DNA of 64,000 nucleotides from Levilactobacillus humaensis (GCF_024345185.1 NZ_BROB01000017.1:1-64000), one strand, 5' to 3'; positions 42,027 to 50,665 are shown, numbered from the stretch's first letter. Program-made: numbers and translations. Notes: generated by a model not told the origin, from the letters alone.

Positions 42027-42698
42027 ATGCCAGCATTAGCGTTACAACACGTCAATAAGGTCTTCGGCCACGCAACCAATGAGGTGACGGTGCTCGATGA
42101 CATCAATTTCGAAGCCGTCAGTGGCGAGGTCAGCCTGGTCATTGGGCCGTCGGGTTCTGGGAAGAGTACCTTCCTGACGATTGCTGGGGGAATTCAGACC
42201 CCAACTTCAGGGTCTGTGATGGTGCAGGGACAGGCACTCGATGACTTGTCCGCCAAGGATCGCGACGCCTTACGGTTGAATCGAATTGGGTTTATCTTGC
42301 AAGCCTATAATCTGGTTCCCTATCTGACGGTCCGTGATCAATTTACGTTGGTTGATCGGGTGAAACCGACCGGTAATCTGGACGAGTCAGCCCTGCGGCA
42401 CCTGCTGGAACAACTGGGGATTGCCGCATTGATTGACCAATACCCGGCGGAGCTGTCTGGTGGGCAAACGCAACGCGTGGCGATCGCCAGAGCGCTTTAC
42501 CAGAACCCCGACATCGTATTGGCCGACGAACCCACGGCGGCCTTAGACAGTGCCCGGGTAAAGGTGGTGGGGCAGCTACTCCGCGACTTGGCTAAGGCCC
42601 ACAACAAAGCCATCGTGGTGGTGACTCATGACCTGCGTTTACAGGAATTCGCCGACCGTACCTACGCCATTATGGATGGGCAGATGACCTTAAATTAA
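42027..42698 (+). CDS. ABC transporter ATP-binding protein (MacB/LolD-like)
   Basis: 223 residues. Walker A GPSGSGKST (~residues 38-46), Q-loop LQAYNLVPYLT, signature LSGGQTQRVAIARAL, Walker B IVLADEPTAALD and the switch His in VVTHDLRLQ are complete. It pairs with the permease three bases upstream. Confidence 0.93.
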   Translation: MPALALQHVNKVFGHATNEVTVLDDINFEAVSGEVSLVIGPSGSGKSTFLTIAGGIQTPTSGSVMVQGQALDDLSAKDRDALRLNRIGFILQAYNLVPYLTVRDQFTLVDRVKPTGNLDESALRHLLEQLGIAALIDQYPAELSGGQTQRVAIARALYQNPDIVLADEPTAALDSARVKVVGQLLRDLAKAHNKAIVVVTHDLRLQEFADRTYAIMDGQMTLN

Positions 42699-42699
42699 T

Positions 42700-42743
42700 A
42701 AATGCTCAGTAACTGTGAATTAGCGCGGTTACTGAGCATTTTT
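42700..42743 (+). terminator. Terminator of the TetR-ABC operon
   Basis: AAATGCTCAGTAAC/GTTACTGAGCATTT stem followed by T5; a parS-like site starts right after it. Confidence 0.85.
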
Positions 42744-42758
42744 GTTTCACATGAAACA
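42743..42758. promoter_or_regulatory. parS-like site
   Basis: TGTTTCACATGAAACA, identical to the site at 20498. It sits in a two-base gap before the WYL regulator's stop. Confidence 0.7.
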
Positions 42759-42760
42759 TC

Positions 42761-43720
42761 TTAGGGCAGGCTTGCCAATAGGTCGTTGGCGAGTTGACGC
42801 AGGTCATTGGTCACCGCTATCGGGGCCATTTCCAGATGCGCGCTTGGTCCCAAGTAGCGGAACCAATTCGAGAAATCACGGACCGCTTGGGTGTCTGTGG
42901 GCTCGACGGTGCACTCTAGTAGGGCGGTCTGTTGAAAGGGATCGCGGTACTGGAGAACAGCCGTGGGATGGGGATGATTGTGAAATTGTTGAATGGCGGG
43001 GGCAGTCAGGCTGATGCGGACGTTCACGGCCGGTTGGGCCTGACGGATGGCCGCGGTAATGACGTCAGGATCCAACGCCTGTTCCTTAGTAACGGGTTGA
43101 ACGTCCTGCATATCGGCAACGGCTAATTGGCAGAAACGCTGGGTCGTCAGATCCCACGCGGCAATGTACCAGGTGGCCTGGCGGGTGAAGACGTGTTGGA
43201 TCCAGACCGTGTGCCGACCGGTGCTATCCGTGATGATCAGCTGACGCGTTCGCAGACAGGTGTTGAGTAAGGGTTTTAAGAGCGCGGGCGCGAAGTCCGT
43301 GAGTTCGGTTAATTTCGGATTGCGGGGATTCGTGTGATCAAAGACTAGGAGTTCCTGCAGCGTTAGTAGATCGTCCTGTTGGGTCTGCGAGGCAATGGCC
43401 ACAAGCTTCTCGGTCAACGTATTTCGATTCTCCAAATAGGGAAGCTGGGTGTTGAGGGTGGCGAGAAAGCTCACGAAGAGGGCTTTCAATTCCTCATTGT
43501 TGAACTGCACGGCCGGTAGGAGACGATTGGCGAGAACGGCATAGCCACCGTCACGCCCTACCGTGGCGGTCAGGGGCATCCCCAGCTCCTGAATGCTGTT
43601 GAGATCGCGAATCACCGTGCTCCGTGAGACTTGAAATTGGGTCATCAGTTCACGAATGGTAAAGACCTGGCGATTGTTGATATAGCGCATCATGGTATTG
43701 ATTCGCGATGTTTTTGTCAT
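42761..43720 (-). CDS. WYL-domain HTH transcriptional regulator (YafY-like)
   Basis: 319 residues. The ATG at 43720 follows GGAGG. N-terminal HTH (FTIRELMTQFQVSRSTVIRDLNSIQELGMPL); WYL core RHTVWIQHVFTRQATWYIAAWDL; C-terminal WCX-like part. It is divergent from a GyrI-like gene, and the pair is the classic arrangement of a YafY-type regulator beside a GyrI-like ligand-binding protein. Confidence 0.88.
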   Translation of the reverse strand: MTKTSRINTMMRYINNRQVFTIRELMTQFQVSRSTVIRDLNSIQELGMPLTATVGRDGGYAVLANRLLPAVQFNNEELKALFVSFLATLNTQLPYLENRNTLTEKLVAIASQTQQDDLLTLQELLVFDHTNPRNPKLTELTDFAPALLKPLLNTCLRTRQLIITDSTGRHTVWIQHVFTRQATWYIAAWDLTTQRFCQLAVADMQDVQPVTKEQALDPDVITAAIRQAQPAVNVRISLTAPAIQQFHNHPHPTAVLQYRDPFQQTALLECTVEPTDTQAVRDFSNWFRYLGPSAHLEMAPIAVTNDLRQLANDLLASLP

Positions 43721-43797
43721 GATTGCCTCCAAATGGTGTCAGTTTTTGATACGTTTAACGATTATACTCAGTGTATCAAGAAATGGAGGTCACGAAC

Positions 43798-44268
43798 ATG
43801 ACAACTTATGCAATCGAAGAAAAACCAGCTTTTACAGTTTTAGGTATTGGGATGGTGCTGACCGGCGGCTTCTCTGAAATGGGGCAACAGAAGGCAGATT
43901 TCTGGCAGAAAATCAACGCGGGCCACGCCTTAGATGATTTGGCCGGGGTCACCGACTATCCCTATGCGGTGAACGAAGCCGTTAATGGGGAATTCCATTA
44001 CTATGCTGGCAAGCAGGTTGATCCTAGCGCGACGGTAGCGACTGGGCAACGGCTGATTGCCTTTCCAGCCGGGAAGTACCTGGTGATCCAGGGAACGGCC
44101 AGCGATCAGATGGGGTTGTATAATGCGTTAGAGGGACCGGCCTTCGGTGAAATTCTCCCGAAACTCGAGGACTACGCTTACGTGGGTGGCCCCAATACCT
44201 CCTACATGACGGGACAAGATGCTGACGGTGTGCATGGTGAGATGTTAGTTCCATTGGTGGAAAAATAA
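43798..44268 (+). CDS. GyrI-like/AraC effector-binding domain protein
   Basis: 156 residues. The ATG at 43798 follows GGAGGTCACG. Starts YAIEEKPAFTVLGIGMVLTGGFSEMGQQKADFW, a typical SHS2-fold effector-binding entry; VATGQRLIAFPAGKYLVIQGTA is the second repeat. Probably binds a small amphipathic ligand. Divergent from the WYL regulator. A long hairpin follows. Confidence 0.85.
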   Translation: MTTYAIEEKPAFTVLGIGMVLTGGFSEMGQQKADFWQKINAGHALDDLAGVTDYPYAVNEAVNGEFHYYAGKQVDPSATVATGQRLIAFPAGKYLVIQGTASDQMGLYNALEGPAFGEILPKLEDYAYVGGPNTSYMTGQDADGVHGEMLVPLVEK

Positions 44269-44270
44269 GA

Positions 44271-44381
44271 GTGTGACAAAAGGCGGTTAGCCAGCGAGCA
44301 TTAACGTCGATAGTCGGACAATCCTGATTTTGGATTGTTTGACTATCGGGGTTAAGCGGAGTTGGCTGCCTTTTGGCACAC
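44271..44381. repeat. Long stem-loop element
   Basis: GTGTGACAAAAGGC/GCCTTTTGGCACAC (13 of 14 paired) enclose a second stem, GATAGTCGGACAATCC / GGATTGTTTGACTATC. The whole 111-base segment folds into one long interrupted hairpin between the two GyrI-like genes. No T-run follows, so it is not a standard terminator. Confidence 0.55.
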
Positions 44382-44419
44382 GTTTCAGCTAGATAAGTTT
44401 GGCGCCAATTGAAACGGAG

Positions 44420-44435
44420 GGTTTCACGTGAAACA
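44420..44435. promoter_or_regulatory. parS-like site overlapping a start codon
   Basis: GGTTTCACGTGAAACA matches parS at 15 of 16 positions. The GTG start codon of the next gene lies inside it. Confidence 0.7.
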
Positions 44436-45057
44436 CGAGTGGCGAAAAGCCGAAAAAGAGTGGTATCTCCCTAAACAACCAACGATCTTAACGTTACCCC
44501 AGATGAATTTCATCACTCTGGCGGGGACCGGTGATCCGAACCGTCCCGAATTCAGCGAGCAGATCGGGGCATTATATCCCGTCGCCTATGACTTAAGAAT
44601 GGCCTTGAAGCGCGGTGAACTGGGCGATCCTTACGAGTATACCGTTTACCCCTTGGAGGGCGTCTGGACGACCGATGATGGGTCTAAGGGGGCCGACCTG
44701 AATAAGTCGGCGTTACGTTATCAGATTATGTTGCGCCAGCCAGATCGCCTGACGGAGGTAAATTTCCAGGCGAGTCTGGAACGAGTCATGCACAAGAAGG
44801 ATAATCCCTGGTTGTCCAAACTGAAATGGACCTCGTACACAGAGGGCCGGGTTATTCAGGCAATGCACCACGGGCCCTTTGATGAGGAACCCGCAACCTT
44901 TGCGAAGATGCAGGCCATTGTCAGCGAACAGCATGAACAGGTCATCTCCACGATGGGCGACTACTGGCACCGTGAAATCTATTTGACAGACTCGCGGCGG
45001 ACAGCGCCAGAGAAGGCTAAGACGGTGTTGCGTTACCGTTTGGCGGCTAAAGATTAA
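44428..45057 (+). CDS. GyrI-like small-molecule-binding protein
   Basis: 209 residues. The GTG start has GGAGG seven bases upstream. LPQMNFITLAGTGDPNRPEFSEQIGALYPVAYDLRM and YTVYPLEGVWTTDD are characteristic of the GyrI-like YdhR/CD1104-type proteins. It is the second ligand-binding protein beside the WYL regulator. Confidence 0.85.
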   Translation: MKHEWRKAEKEWYLPKQPTILTLPQMNFITLAGTGDPNRPEFSEQIGALYPVAYDLRMALKRGELGDPYEYTVYPLEGVWTTDDGSKGADLNKSALRYQIMLRQPDRLTEVNFQASLERVMHKKDNPWLSKLKWTSYTEGRVIQAMHHGPFDEEPATFAKMQAIVSEQHEQVISTMGDYWHREIYLTDSRRTAPEKAKTVLRYRLAAKD

Positions 45058-45077
45058 ATCAAGACTGTGAAATAAAG

Positions 45078-45108
45078 AAGACCAGGACAAAAATGTCCTG
45101 GTCTTTTT
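45078..45108. terminator. Terminator between convergent genes
   Basis: AAGACCAGGAC/GTCCTGGTCTT stem with T5. Confidence 0.85.
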
Positions 45109-45116
45109 AAATTGGA

Positions 45117-45773
45117 CTAATGTAACCATTGCAGAACCTGGTCCAAGGTTGAAACGGTATGCGTTGGCATGGCTGCGGTGGTTGGCGCCTCGTTATCCCG
45201 GTTGACCCAGATCGATGGCCAGCCCAGGTCGTCAGCAGGAACGATGTCACTCAGGTAGCCTTCGGCGATATGCCAGTGATTTTCTGGCGTTAGATCATAG
45301 TGCTGGGCAACCGTATTGAAGAAGTGGTGATCCGGTTTGTAGGCGTGAACATCCTCTGCCGTCCAAATGTCGAACGGTACCTGAAGGGCCGCCGCATTAG
45401 CCGGGATGATGTCCCAGGAGGAATTCGACATCATAATGAGGTGGTAGCCACGATCCTGTAAGGTCTTCAGCGTGGCGATCACCTCGGGAAAGGGCTTGAG
45501 GGTACGGTGGGCAGTTAGAACATCAACGAAGTAGCGTTCAAACTGATGTGTGAGTCCAAACTGGTAATCCAGATGAATCAGATTATTTCGGGTCAGGAGA
45601 TCGTAGTCTAGGTAAGGGTGCATATTATTTCGGTCGCTCTGATAGGTGGCGAAGCGTTGGCGAGCCAACTGGGGATCGACCTCTAATTTCTGAGCAATTT
45701 CGGCAACTTTGGCGTAGGTATCTTCTTCCCGTAATAGGGTGCCATAGCAGTCAAACGTTAAGTATTTAGTCAT
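45117..45773 (-). CDS. HAD-superfamily hydrolase (haloacid-dehalogenase type II-like)
   Basis: 218 residues. The ATG at 45773 follows AAGGAAG; 59 in-frame codons upstream would run through a terminator hairpin and are rejected. Motif I is LTFDCYGTLL (nucleophile Asp), motif II MMSNSS, motif III AYKPDHHFF, motif IV SDIVPADDLGW. Likely a phosphatase or dehalogenase; substrate unknown. Confidence 0.9.
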   Translation of the reverse strand: MTKYLTFDCYGTLLREEDTYAKVAEIAQKLEVDPQLARQRFATYQSDRNNMHPYLDYDLLTRNNLIHLDYQFGLTHQFERYFVDVLTAHRTLKPFPEVIATLKTLQDRGYHLIMMSNSSWDIIPANAAALQVPFDIWTAEDVHAYKPDHHFFNTVAQHYDLTPENHWHIAEGYLSDIVPADDLGWPSIWVNRDNEAPTTAAMPTHTVSTLDQVLQWLH

Positions 45774-45868
45774 CGTAAAACTTCCTTCTGACGGATTTGA
45801 CATGAGGGGGAGGTCGCCGCCTGTTCCAAACAGAAAAACGATGTCCCCGAATGCCTTCAGTATGTAAC

Positions 45869-45898
45869 AAAAAACGCCACCCGGCAAGGTGGCGTTTA
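45869..45898 (-). terminator. Terminator downstream of the iron alcohol dehydrogenase gene
   Basis: AACGCCACC/GGTGGCGTT stem with T6 on the minus strand, between the two minus-strand genes. A second dyad GGTCC/GGACC lies just before it. Confidence 0.8.
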
Positions 45899-45992
45899 AG
45901 GCTGGTCCGCAATCCATGGACCTAATGGCTATGTGATTAGTTAGGCGCATAGCTTTCGCATGAGTTGTTGTTAAAATGTCGAACGAAAGGGC

Positions 45993-47165
45993 TTATTCAT
46001 CGTCGTAAGCGGCTTGGAAAATCTTGATGATATCTTCCTTCGTCCCCTTACGAGGGTTGGAGAAGGCGTTCCCGTCCTTCAAGGCGTTTTCAGCCATCAG
46101 TTCGAAGTCTTCTGGCTTAGCACCGATTTCCTTGATGGAAGCTGGGATACCAACGTCTTGTGACATTTGCTTCATGGCCTTGATGGACAATTCGGCGGCG
46201 TCACGCGTGGACAAACCAGTGGTATCTTCACCCATGATTTCAGCTAATTCGGCAAAGCGTTCTGGACAAGCGATGATGTTATATTGTTCAACGTAAGGGA
46301 GAAGCAATGCACAGCAGACACCATGTGGGGCGTCGTATTGGCCACCGAGTTGGTGAGCCATGGCGTGAACGTAACCTAAGTTGGCGTTGTTGAAGGCCAT
46401 CCCGGCTAACATTTCAGCTTCAACCATCTTGGTCCGAGCGTCGAGGTTGTGACCGTTAGCAACGGATTCACGTAAGGAACCTTCAATTAACTTGATGGCT
46501 TCGATACATTGTGAGTCGGTGATTGGGTTGTGGTCAACGGACACGTAGGGTTCGATGGCTTGGACGAAGGCGTCCATCCCAGTTGCGGCAGTCAAGTTCT
46601 TAGGAATGTCGAGCATTAAAGTTGGGTCGTTGAAGGAAACTAATGGAATGTTCCGCCATGAAACGACAACGAACTTCAAGTGGGTTTCTTCATTAGTGAT
46701 AACGGCGTGACGGGTTAATTCGGAACCAGTCCCGGCAGTCGTGTTAACGGCAATCAGTGGTGGTAAGGCGTGGTCGAGCGTTTCGATCCCGGCTAACTTG
46801 GTAATGTCGTCGCCGTTGGTCAAAATGTCACCGGCACCCTTACCAGTATCGTGAGCGGAGCCCCCACCAATGGTGATGATGGAGTCGGCACCAGAGTCTT
46901 CATAAAGTTTCTTAACTTCTTTGATATTCCGGATCTTGGGGTTGGGTTCAACGTTGTTGTAAATAACGTAGTCCACACCAGCCGCTTTAAGAGAAGCAAG
47001 GGTTTGTTGAACGGCACCATTTTCCATGTTTTCGAGAATCTTCCCAGTCACGATGACGGGCTTCTTCATCCCTAACATCTTTGCACGTTCACCAATTTTG
47101 CTAATTACGCCAGGGCCAAAAAAGTTGACACTGGGCATAAGAAAGTCATAACTACGTTCAGCCAT
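45993..47165 (-). CDS. Iron-containing alcohol dehydrogenase
   Basis: 390 residues, family III ADH. NAD-binding GGGSAHDTGKG (residues ~100-110); metal ligands in MDAFVQAIEPYVS and HAMAHQLGGQYDAPHG. Candidate reactions are 1,3-propanediol, lactaldehyde/1,2-propanediol or ethanol dehydrogenation, all used by heterofermenters to recycle NADH. It has a near-consensus promoter. Codon choice is strongly biased, which suggests high expression. Confidence 0.92.
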   Translation of the reverse strand: MAERSYDFLMPSVNFFGPGVISKIGERAKMLGMKKPVIVTGKILENMENGAVQQTLASLKAAGVDYVIYNNVEPNPKIRNIKEVKKLYEDSGADSIITIGGGSAHDTGKGAGDILTNGDDITKLAGIETLDHALPPLIAVNTTAGTGSELTRHAVITNEETHLKFVVVSWRNIPLVSFNDPTLMLDIPKNLTAATGMDAFVQAIEPYVSVDHNPITDSQCIEAIKLIEGSLRESVANGHNLDARTKMVEAEMLAGMAFNNANLGYVHAMAHQLGGQYDAPHGVCCALLLPYVEQYNIIACPERFAELAEIMGEDTTGLSTRDAAELSIKAMKQMSQDVGIPASIKEIGAKPEDFELMAENALKDGNAFSNPRKGTKEDIIKIFQAAYDDE

Positions 47166-47223
47166 AATTCATTTTCCCTCTTTCAGAAGTTTTGAAAATC
47201 TTTAACACCTATTTCACAAAGTA

Positions 47224-47252
47224 ATTATAACGTAGGCACTTACAGTTTGCAA
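47224..47252 (-). promoter_or_regulatory. Promoter of the iron alcohol dehydrogenase gene
   Basis: Minus-strand TTGCAA (47247-47252), 17 bases, TATAAT (47224-47229). Just downstream, TTGTGAAATAGGTGTTAA resembles a Rex operator in its first half only. The rest of the gap to 47485 holds a TATAAT box for the CDF gene and no gene. Confidence 0.75.
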
Positions 47253-47485
47253 TAACTTTTCTAGAAAGATTAGTTCGGCCATTTAACAATTGGAGGTTAG
47301 ACGTTGGGACAACTCGCTTTTCGGCTATCACTGGAAATAAAAGTAGCCGTTTCCAACGAAAAAATTTAATTAATGAAAAAACGAACAAATTTCATTGCTA
47401 TCTCGGTCATTGGTGTCATGACCTGCTCGCTTCCGACGAAAAATACTATAATAAGAGTATCGAATTGGGAGCAGGGGGTTAGAAC

Positions 47486-48463
47486 ATGAAAGACTTAAAG
47501 GCACACCGTCAATCCGAACAGATTGTGTGGGAAGAACGGCAGGCGGCTGAATTGAAGAAGTTAAAGGGCGCGCGCCTTCATCTGTCGATGAACGTTGTGG
47601 CCTACGTTGGGATCTCGGTTGTCGAGTTTTATTTGGCGATAGTTGGGCGTTCGCAAACTTTGCGGGCGGATGCCTTGAATAACTTATCCGGAATTATTTC
47701 GACGGCGCTGTTATTAATGGGAAATCACATCGCCAGTGATATCGACGACGATGACCTGATCGGACAGCCGTTGTCCGCAGAGTTACAACAGGACGATCAA
47801 CGTCTACAGCTGACCCGTTTTCGCTACGAGACCGTCTTCACGCTCATCACGGGGATTGTGATGGTGGCCATCGCCGGTAGCGTCATGTTCAGCGGCGTAA
47901 AGAGCCTGCTACATACTGGAACCCAGACGATTCCTCAGCCGATTACCCTGGTTGGGGCAGGGATTGCCGCAGTAGTCATGTTGGTTGTCTGGTGGTCCAA
48001 CCGGCGTGCCGGGCGGAAGTTGCAAAATGCCTCATTGACGGCGGCCGCGCAGGATAGTCTGAGTGATGCCGTGACGAGTGTCGGCACCCTGGTCGCCATT
48101 GCCGGTGCACTGCTCTTTCGTTTCGAATGGTTGGATGGTGCCGCCAGTATCGTGGTTGGGATCTTTATCCTGACGGCGGGCGTCAAGATCTTCCGGGAGA
48201 GTAGCCTGAACCTGGCAGATTACTTTGACCCCAAGGCGGAGGAACAGTTCCGTCAAGCCGTGTTGGCCTTTCCCGCGGTTCAAGGGGTTCGCGAACTGAA
48301 TGCACATTACAATGGGAATGTCGTCACGTTAGATCTGATTATTGAGGTGGATCCCCACATGGAGGTTCAAGACAGTTACCGGTTGGGCGAGGAAATTGAG
48401 GCCACGATGCGTCGCCAGTTTGGAATTGTGGATACGGACGTCATGGCGGTGCCTAAGGATTAG
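47486..48463 (+). CDS. Cation diffusion facilitator (CDF) transporter
   Basis: 325 residues. Six TM helices with the CDF metal site RADALNNLSGIIST in TM2 and QDSLSDAVTSVGTLVA in TM5, plus a C-terminal cytoplasmic domain (GVRELNAHYNGNVVTLDLIIEVDPHMEVQDSY). Exports Zn, Mn, Fe or Co in exchange for protons. A consensus TATAAT lies ~35 bases before the start and GGGAGCAGGGGG precedes the ATG. Confidence 0.9.
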   Translation: MKDLKAHRQSEQIVWEERQAAELKKLKGARLHLSMNVVAYVGISVVEFYLAIVGRSQTLRADALNNLSGIISTALLLMGNHIASDIDDDDLIGQPLSAELQQDDQRLQLTRFRYETVFTLITGIVMVAIAGSVMFSGVKSLLHTGTQTIPQPITLVGAGIAAVVMLVVWWSNRRAGRKLQNASLTAAAQDSLSDAVTSVGTLVAIAGALLFRFEWLDGAASIVVGIFILTAGVKIFRESSLNLADYFDPKAEEQFRQAVLAFPAVQGVRELNAHYNGNVVTLDLIIEVDPHMEVQDSYRLGEEIEATMRRQFGIVDTDVMAVPKD

Positions 48464-48610
48464 TGAACGTGTTGAGTTGCTGGGTCTGAGAGGATTCGGC
48501 AACTTTTTGGTTACCCACGTTCTCGGTTTAATTATTATTAATATAATAATCATTAATAATAATTAATTTTAAAATGACGAGTCGTGCGTCTTACCATCGA
48601 GTTGATGGTT

Positions 48611-48662
48611 ACCAAAAGGTACCTACTACCCAAAAGGTCATTTACCATGTACAATGGGTAAA
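48611..48662 (+). promoter_or_regulatory. HxlR promoter with repeated operator half-sites
   Basis: ACCAAAAGGT (48611-48620) and ACCCAAAAGGT (48628-48638) are followed by TTTACC (48641-48646) / GGTAAA (48657-48662), a dyad that encloses the -10 box TACAAT (48650-48655). This is the likely HxlR autoregulation site. Confidence 0.6.
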
Positions 48663-48684
48663 ACTATCAAGGAGGGTCCGCGAG

Positions 48685-49059
48685 ATGAAGAAAATGTACA
48701 CTTTAGGAGTCGAGGCCACTTTAGCCGTAATCAGTGGGAAATGGAAGCCACAGTTACTCTGCCACTTAAGTGTCCAACCTCAGCGGACCTGTGACTTACG
48801 GCGGATGTTACCCGATATTTCGCAGAAGGTGTTGACGCAACAGCTTCGGGAACTAGAGGACGATGGCATTATCGATCGACAGGTTCAGGGTGACCGGGCC
48901 CCATTTAAGGTGGTCTACAGTCTGACAGAGACAGGTCGGTCGTTGGGGAAGATTCTCCTCCAGATGTCACTCTGGGGTGAGCAGCGGGCCAATGAGCTGC
49001 CAAACGTGGAGATTGAAAATGACCACGCGGGGTTCAATCATCTCTTAGAGACGCTCTAA
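48685..49059 (+). CDS. HxlR-family winged-helix regulator
   Basis: 124 residues. The ATG at 48685 follows AGGAGG. VEATLAVISGKWKPQLLCHL and LRRMLPDISQKVLTQQLRELEDDGIIDRQV are the HxlR core. HxlR proteins often sense aldehydes or quinones; no Cys sensor is obvious besides LLCHL. Co-transcribed with a small gene 24 bases on. Confidence 0.9.
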   Translation: MKKMYTLGVEATLAVISGKWKPQLLCHLSVQPQRTCDLRRMLPDISQKVLTQQLRELEDDGIIDRQVQGDRAPFKVVYSLTETGRSLGKILLQMSLWGEQRANELPNVEIENDHAGFNHLLETL

Positions 49060-49083
49060 GACCAACGAAAGTGGGGGATACCC

Positions 49084-49344
49084 ATGGAAACCAGAATTTC
49101 GGGGATGCAACGCACGCAACGGATGGTGACCTCGCCAGCGCAGTGGTGCCTGTTGTTACGGTTGGCTGTCGGTCCGGCCACGGGTGGGCAACTACGCTTG
49201 CTGGGATCGTGGTATGAGTTATGGCGACTGTGGCAACGCCACTTGATAATGTTTCATGTGAAACAATGGCGCTGGACCCTGACGGCCGACGGTGAGAGTC
49301 TGCGACCGGTGTTACGCGCCATTCAGGCTTGTATTACGGACTAA
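49084..49344 (+). CDS. Small protein, possible degenerate winged-helix
   Basis: 86 residues, with GTGGGGGA before the ATG, 24 bases after the HxlR stop. PAQWCLLLRLAVGPATGGQLRLL...LTADGESLRPVLRAIQ loosely follows the HxlR/PadR winged-helix layout (helix, recognition helix, wing, C-terminal helix), but the middle is short. A parS-like site lies inside the frame and encodes MFHVKQ. It may be a shrunken paralogue or a non-coding host of parS. Confidence 0.5.
   Translation: METRISGMQRTQRMVTSPAQWCLLLRLAVGPATGGQLRLLGSWYELWRLWQRHLIMFHVKQWRWTLTADGESLRPVLRAIQACITD
49250..49265. promoter_or_regulatory. parS-like site inside a reading frame
   Basis: TGTTTCATGTGAAACA differs from the consensus at one position. 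Confidence 0.68.
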
Positions 49345-49390
49345 ATATTTAAAAATAAAAACGGCGGGGAGTCCTGATTTTTCCGCGATT

Positions 49391-49435
49391 AAAGGGGACT
49401 TAGATATCATCGTTTGATTTCTAAGTCCCCTTTTT
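49391..49435. terminator. Strong terminator
   Basis: AAAGGGGACTTAGA / CTAAGTCCCCTTT (13 paired bases) followed by T5; convergent region. Confidence 0.8.
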
Positions 49436-49466
49436 GAGTTGATTTACAATTAGTTGGAAATGACAG

Positions 49467-49832
49467 TTAATGAGAGATCTCAACCTGCAAGAAGCAGATT
49501 CGATGGTTCTGATCGAAGCGATAGGTGTCAAAGCCATGAAGCGCAAACAGCTGACCACTTTTCTTGCGACCGGCAACGGCCCATTCGGCGGTATAATTGG
49601 CCGCCGAACCGGTAATGACCTGACAAAGATGGCGTAAGTCTTGATTGTCTTTGAAAAAGTGGTCAAAGAAGGTGGCCACCTTAGTCGGATTATCCGCGAT
49701 AAACCCATTAGCCCCTTCAACGACGGCCTTGCTGGAAAAGAGGCCAACGATGTCACTGAGTGCCTGAGAGTCATGCGAGGCCAAGTCTGATAGCTCAAAG
49801 TAGCGCTTAATTGTTGCCACATTTTGATCCAT
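49467..49832 (-). CDS. SnoaL/NTF2-like protein
   Basis: 121 residues. VATIKRYFELSDLASHDSQALSDIVGLFSSKAVVEGANG is the typical N-terminal part; TAEWAVAGRKKSGQLFALHGFDTYRFDQNHRI the C-terminal sheet. Ligand or reaction unknown. GAAAGAAGG precedes the ATG. Single gene. Confidence 0.83.
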   Translation of the reverse strand: MDQNVATIKRYFELSDLASHDSQALSDIVGLFSSKAVVEGANGFIADNPTKVATFFDHFFKDNQDLRHLCQVITGSAANYTAEWAVAGRKKSGQLFALHGFDTYRFDQNHRICFLQVEISH

Positions 49833-49930
49833 GTCGAATCCTTCTTTCCGTTAAGTGTTTAGTTTAGCCTGAATGGTTAGGAAGTAAAGAAATCAAGTGC
49901 GATTTGGGGTCAGTCGGTCATTAAGCTTAC

Positions 49931-50614
49931 TTATTCTGCCGTGGTTAGTTTCACTTGCCCGTTTCCACTACGAATCATAAGGGGGTGTTGCCCAGCCTGA
50001 TGGTAGGATTGGTGATTGCTAGCGACGCGCTGGCCGTTGAGCTTGGCCTGACCGTTCTTGACGGAAACCTGAAGGCCTTGTGTGGTCAGGTCGGTGAGTG
50101 TCGTGGCCCCATTCCGTTTGATGAGGGCCCCGCCTTGACGAACAGTCAGGTGATCGGCAGTGGTCGTGCCATTCTGATGGGTGATCTGGACCGTGTTAAT
50201 GGTCAATCCATGTAGGTTTAGTGTGCCGTTAAGCTGGTTGATTTGTAGGCGATCCACCTGGCTAGTTGGGAGGGTAATCGTGATGGTTGGGGTGTGACCA
50301 ATCGCTAATTGGTGCTGATGATCCAAAGGTTCGGTGATGCTGAGGCGATCGGTTGTCGCTACCACCTTGTATTGGGCTTTGGCGACTTGATTAAGGGTAA
50401 TGGCCGGGGTAGATCCAGTCCGAATCGTCACCCGAGCGGTTCGAACGGCCAGTTGTAATTGGCGTGGTTGCTTCGTTAAGGGAATGGTCTGATGGGTGAG
50501 GTGTTCGAGGTGACCAGTGTTGATGGTGAGTCGGCGTTGACTAGCGATGATACCGAGGGTACCAGCAATAAGGACAAGAATGATAATAGCGAGGATGAGG
50601 AAGAATTTTTTCAT
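49931..50614 (-). CDS. DUF4097-family membrane-anchored beta-helix protein
   Basis: 227 residues. The ATG at 50614 follows AAAGGAG; an upstream frame overlaps the TetR operator. N-terminal TM (FFLILAIIILVLIAGTLGIIA), then repeated short strands typical of DUF4097 (LQINQLNGTLNLHGLTINTVQITHQNG...). Function unknown, often linked to cell-envelope stress operons. It lies directly downstream of a TetR gene and behind a TetR-type operator. Confidence 0.83.
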   Translation of the reverse strand: MKKFFLILAIIILVLIAGTLGIIASQRRLTINTGHLEHLTHQTIPLTKQPRQLQLAVRTARVTIRTGSTPAITLNQVAKAQYKVVATTDRLSITEPLDHQHQLAIGHTPTITITLPTSQVDRLQINQLNGTLNLHGLTINTVQITHQNGTTTADHLTVRQGGALIKRNGATTLTDLTTQGLQVSVKNGQAKLNGQRVASNHQSYHQAGQHPLMIRSGNGQVKLTTAE

Positions 50615-50635
50615 GGGTGGAGACTCCTTTGATTT

Positions 50636-50665
50636 GAATGAATACTTATTAAATTCATTCATTTT
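50636..50665. promoter_or_regulatory. TetR operator copy 2
   Basis: GAATGAATA (50636-50644) ... TTC.TTCATTTT (50654-50665) in a 30-base frame that aligns without gaps with 51281-51310 and matches most positions. It lies between the TetR gene and the DUF4097 gene. Confidence 0.7.

Noticed and set aside
42742-43014. Plus-strand frame starting MFHMKH
   Set aside because: Begins in the parS-like site and runs antisense through the WYL regulator; no independent support.
47348-47361. Possible cre site upstream of the iron alcohol dehydrogenase
   Set aside because: Two mismatches to the consensus, including a conserved position; too weak to annotate.
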